NCBI GenBank assembly: GCA_025360585.1
Contig: JANYBW010000080.1
Location: forward strand, 1-64,000
Origin: Actinomycetes bacterium
GTDB taxonomy: Bacteria; Actinomycetota; Acidimicrobiia; IMCC26256; PALSA-610
Direction of reading: 5' to 3'
Length of the DNA: 64,000 nucleotides
Made by a program: the position numbers and the translations under genes
In this document: positions 63,435 through 64,000 of the stretch, piece after piece
Layout: each line of letters starts with the position of its first letter
Numbering within the stretch: the stretch's first letter is position 1
The notes under the pieces: model-generated
What the model saw: the letters and a program-made list of their open reading frames with translations, nothing else
What the model was told of the DNA's origin: nothing
Databases searched by the model: none

Positions 63435-64000
63435 GTGTCATTCACCCGCCGCGGTTGGGTGCTGTTCGCCAGTACGTTCGCAATCATTTTCGCGGCGCGC
63501 ATGTTGGGCCTTGCTCAATTATGGGTCGTGGCGACAGCCGTCTGGCTGCTGCTCGCAGGCTGCTTCGTGTGGACGCAACATCACCACGTTGCGCTCGTGG
63601 CGATGCGCGACATTCCCGAACACTTGCACGTCGGCAGCATCGGGCGGGTCGATCTCACGGTTGTGAACCAAGGATCATCAGGATCACCGACCAGTGAATA
63701 CGCCGATCAATTCGATTCAGGCGATCGGTCGGCGAGGTTCGCGCTCCAGCCCCTCGCTGCAGGCGAACAAGCCCGCGCCGCGTATCGGGTACCCACGCAT
63801 CGACGAGGTCGCTTCCATCTCGGTCCCCTCATCGCCACTATCGGCGACCCCTTCGGGCTCGCGTCGAGATCCTGGACGGCAGCCAGCAGCCAAGAAGTTA
63901 TCGTGCATCCCCGAATATTTGATGTGTTGGCCCTTCCGGAACTCAGCGGCAGCGGTGTCGATACAGAGTCGCGCGATATCTCGGGCCGTCCCGATACCGG
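63435..64000 (+). CDS. DUF58-domain membrane protein (partial, runs off the window)
   Basis: The visible 188 residues start at GTG 63435, with GAGG six bases upstream. They contain two N-terminal membrane helices (VLFASTFAIIFAARMLGLAQ and VVATAVWLLLAGCFV), then a beta-rich part with RRGRFHLGPLIATIGDPFGLASRSW. The latter is the signature stretch just before the DUF58 core. The gene continues beyond the window end. It is coupled to moxR. Confidence 0.9.
   Translation, partial: MSFTRRGWVLFASTFAIIFAARMLGLAQLWVVATAVWLLLAGCFVWTQHHHVALVAMRDIPEHLHVGSIGRVDLTVVNQGSSGSPTSEYADQFDSGDRSARFALQPLAAGEQARAAYRVPTHRRGRFHLGPLIATIGDPFGLASRSWTAASSQEVIVHPRIFDVLALPELSGSGVDTESRDISGRPDT

Overview
This 64 kb window is chromosomal DNA from an actinobacterium. 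The evidence is a mycothiol ligase gene (mshC), a phosphatidylinositol-mannoside lipid block (pgsA-like, patA-like, pimA-like), an F420-dependent NADP reductase, and a division cluster with sepF, divIVA and mraZ but no ftsA. The gene order thrS, HIT, pgsA, patA, pimA ... pdxS, pdxT, yebC ... ruvCAB, yajC, secD, secF, apt, relA follows that known from mycobacteria and other actinobacteria. Protein style suggests a deep lineage, perhaps Acidimicrobiia; that is an inference. Almost all genes are on the minus strand. Only the Rrf2 regulator, ileS, moxR and a DUF58 gene are on the plus strand.

Layout in coordinate order. 1-0.4 kb: a 60-bp tandem repeat. 0.4-10 kb: relA, apt, secF, secD, yajC, a crotonase, and ruvB-ruvA-ruvC with a perfect LexA box at the ruvC start. 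9.9-11 kb: a Vsr-like (DUF559) nuclease gene between two copies of a dispersed palindrome. 11-13.7 kb: part of a CO-dehydrogenase/xanthine-dehydrogenase-type operon (coxS, coxM, a mocA-like gene, coxG) without the molybdenum subunit. 13.8-16.5 kb: a peroxiredoxin gene with an in-frame TGA at the peroxidatic cysteine codon, yebC, pdxT and pdxS. 16.5-19.1 kb: a DUF3048 lipoprotein, htpX and lemA. 19.2-26 kb: the mannoside lipid block, mscL, an unknown membrane protein, HIT and thrS. 26-33.3 kb: mshC with a repeat-rich leader, npdG, dnaE and a phosphodiesterase. 33.4-38.6 kb: Rrf2 regulator, rluD, lspA, a DksA-type protein with a long Lys/Ala-rich arm, and an L,D-transpeptidase with N-terminal repeats. 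38.7-41.8 kb: ileS. 41.9-61.2 kb: the complete division and cell wall (dcw) cluster, from divIVA back to mraZ. 61.5-64 kb: an HNH nuclease, a small conserved protein, moxR and the start of a DUF58 gene.

Functionally the window covers stringent response, protein export, Holliday junction resolution, PLP supply, PIM lipid synthesis, mycothiol synthesis, and septum and wall assembly. The dcw genes are tightly packed, with repeated 4-nt start/stop overlaps that suggest translational coupling.

The main discovery candidate is the peroxiredoxin at 13794-14258. Its UGA lies exactly where a Bcp/AhpC-type enzyme has its peroxidatic cysteine, both flanks are intact, and a hairpin follows the UGA. It is probably a selenoprotein missed by ordinary gene callers. 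Other points worth following are a three-copy palindrome family, the LexA box on a probably leaderless ruvC, the cox operon without its catalytic subunit, and dcw genes (yggS, murD) that lack a good canonical start codon.
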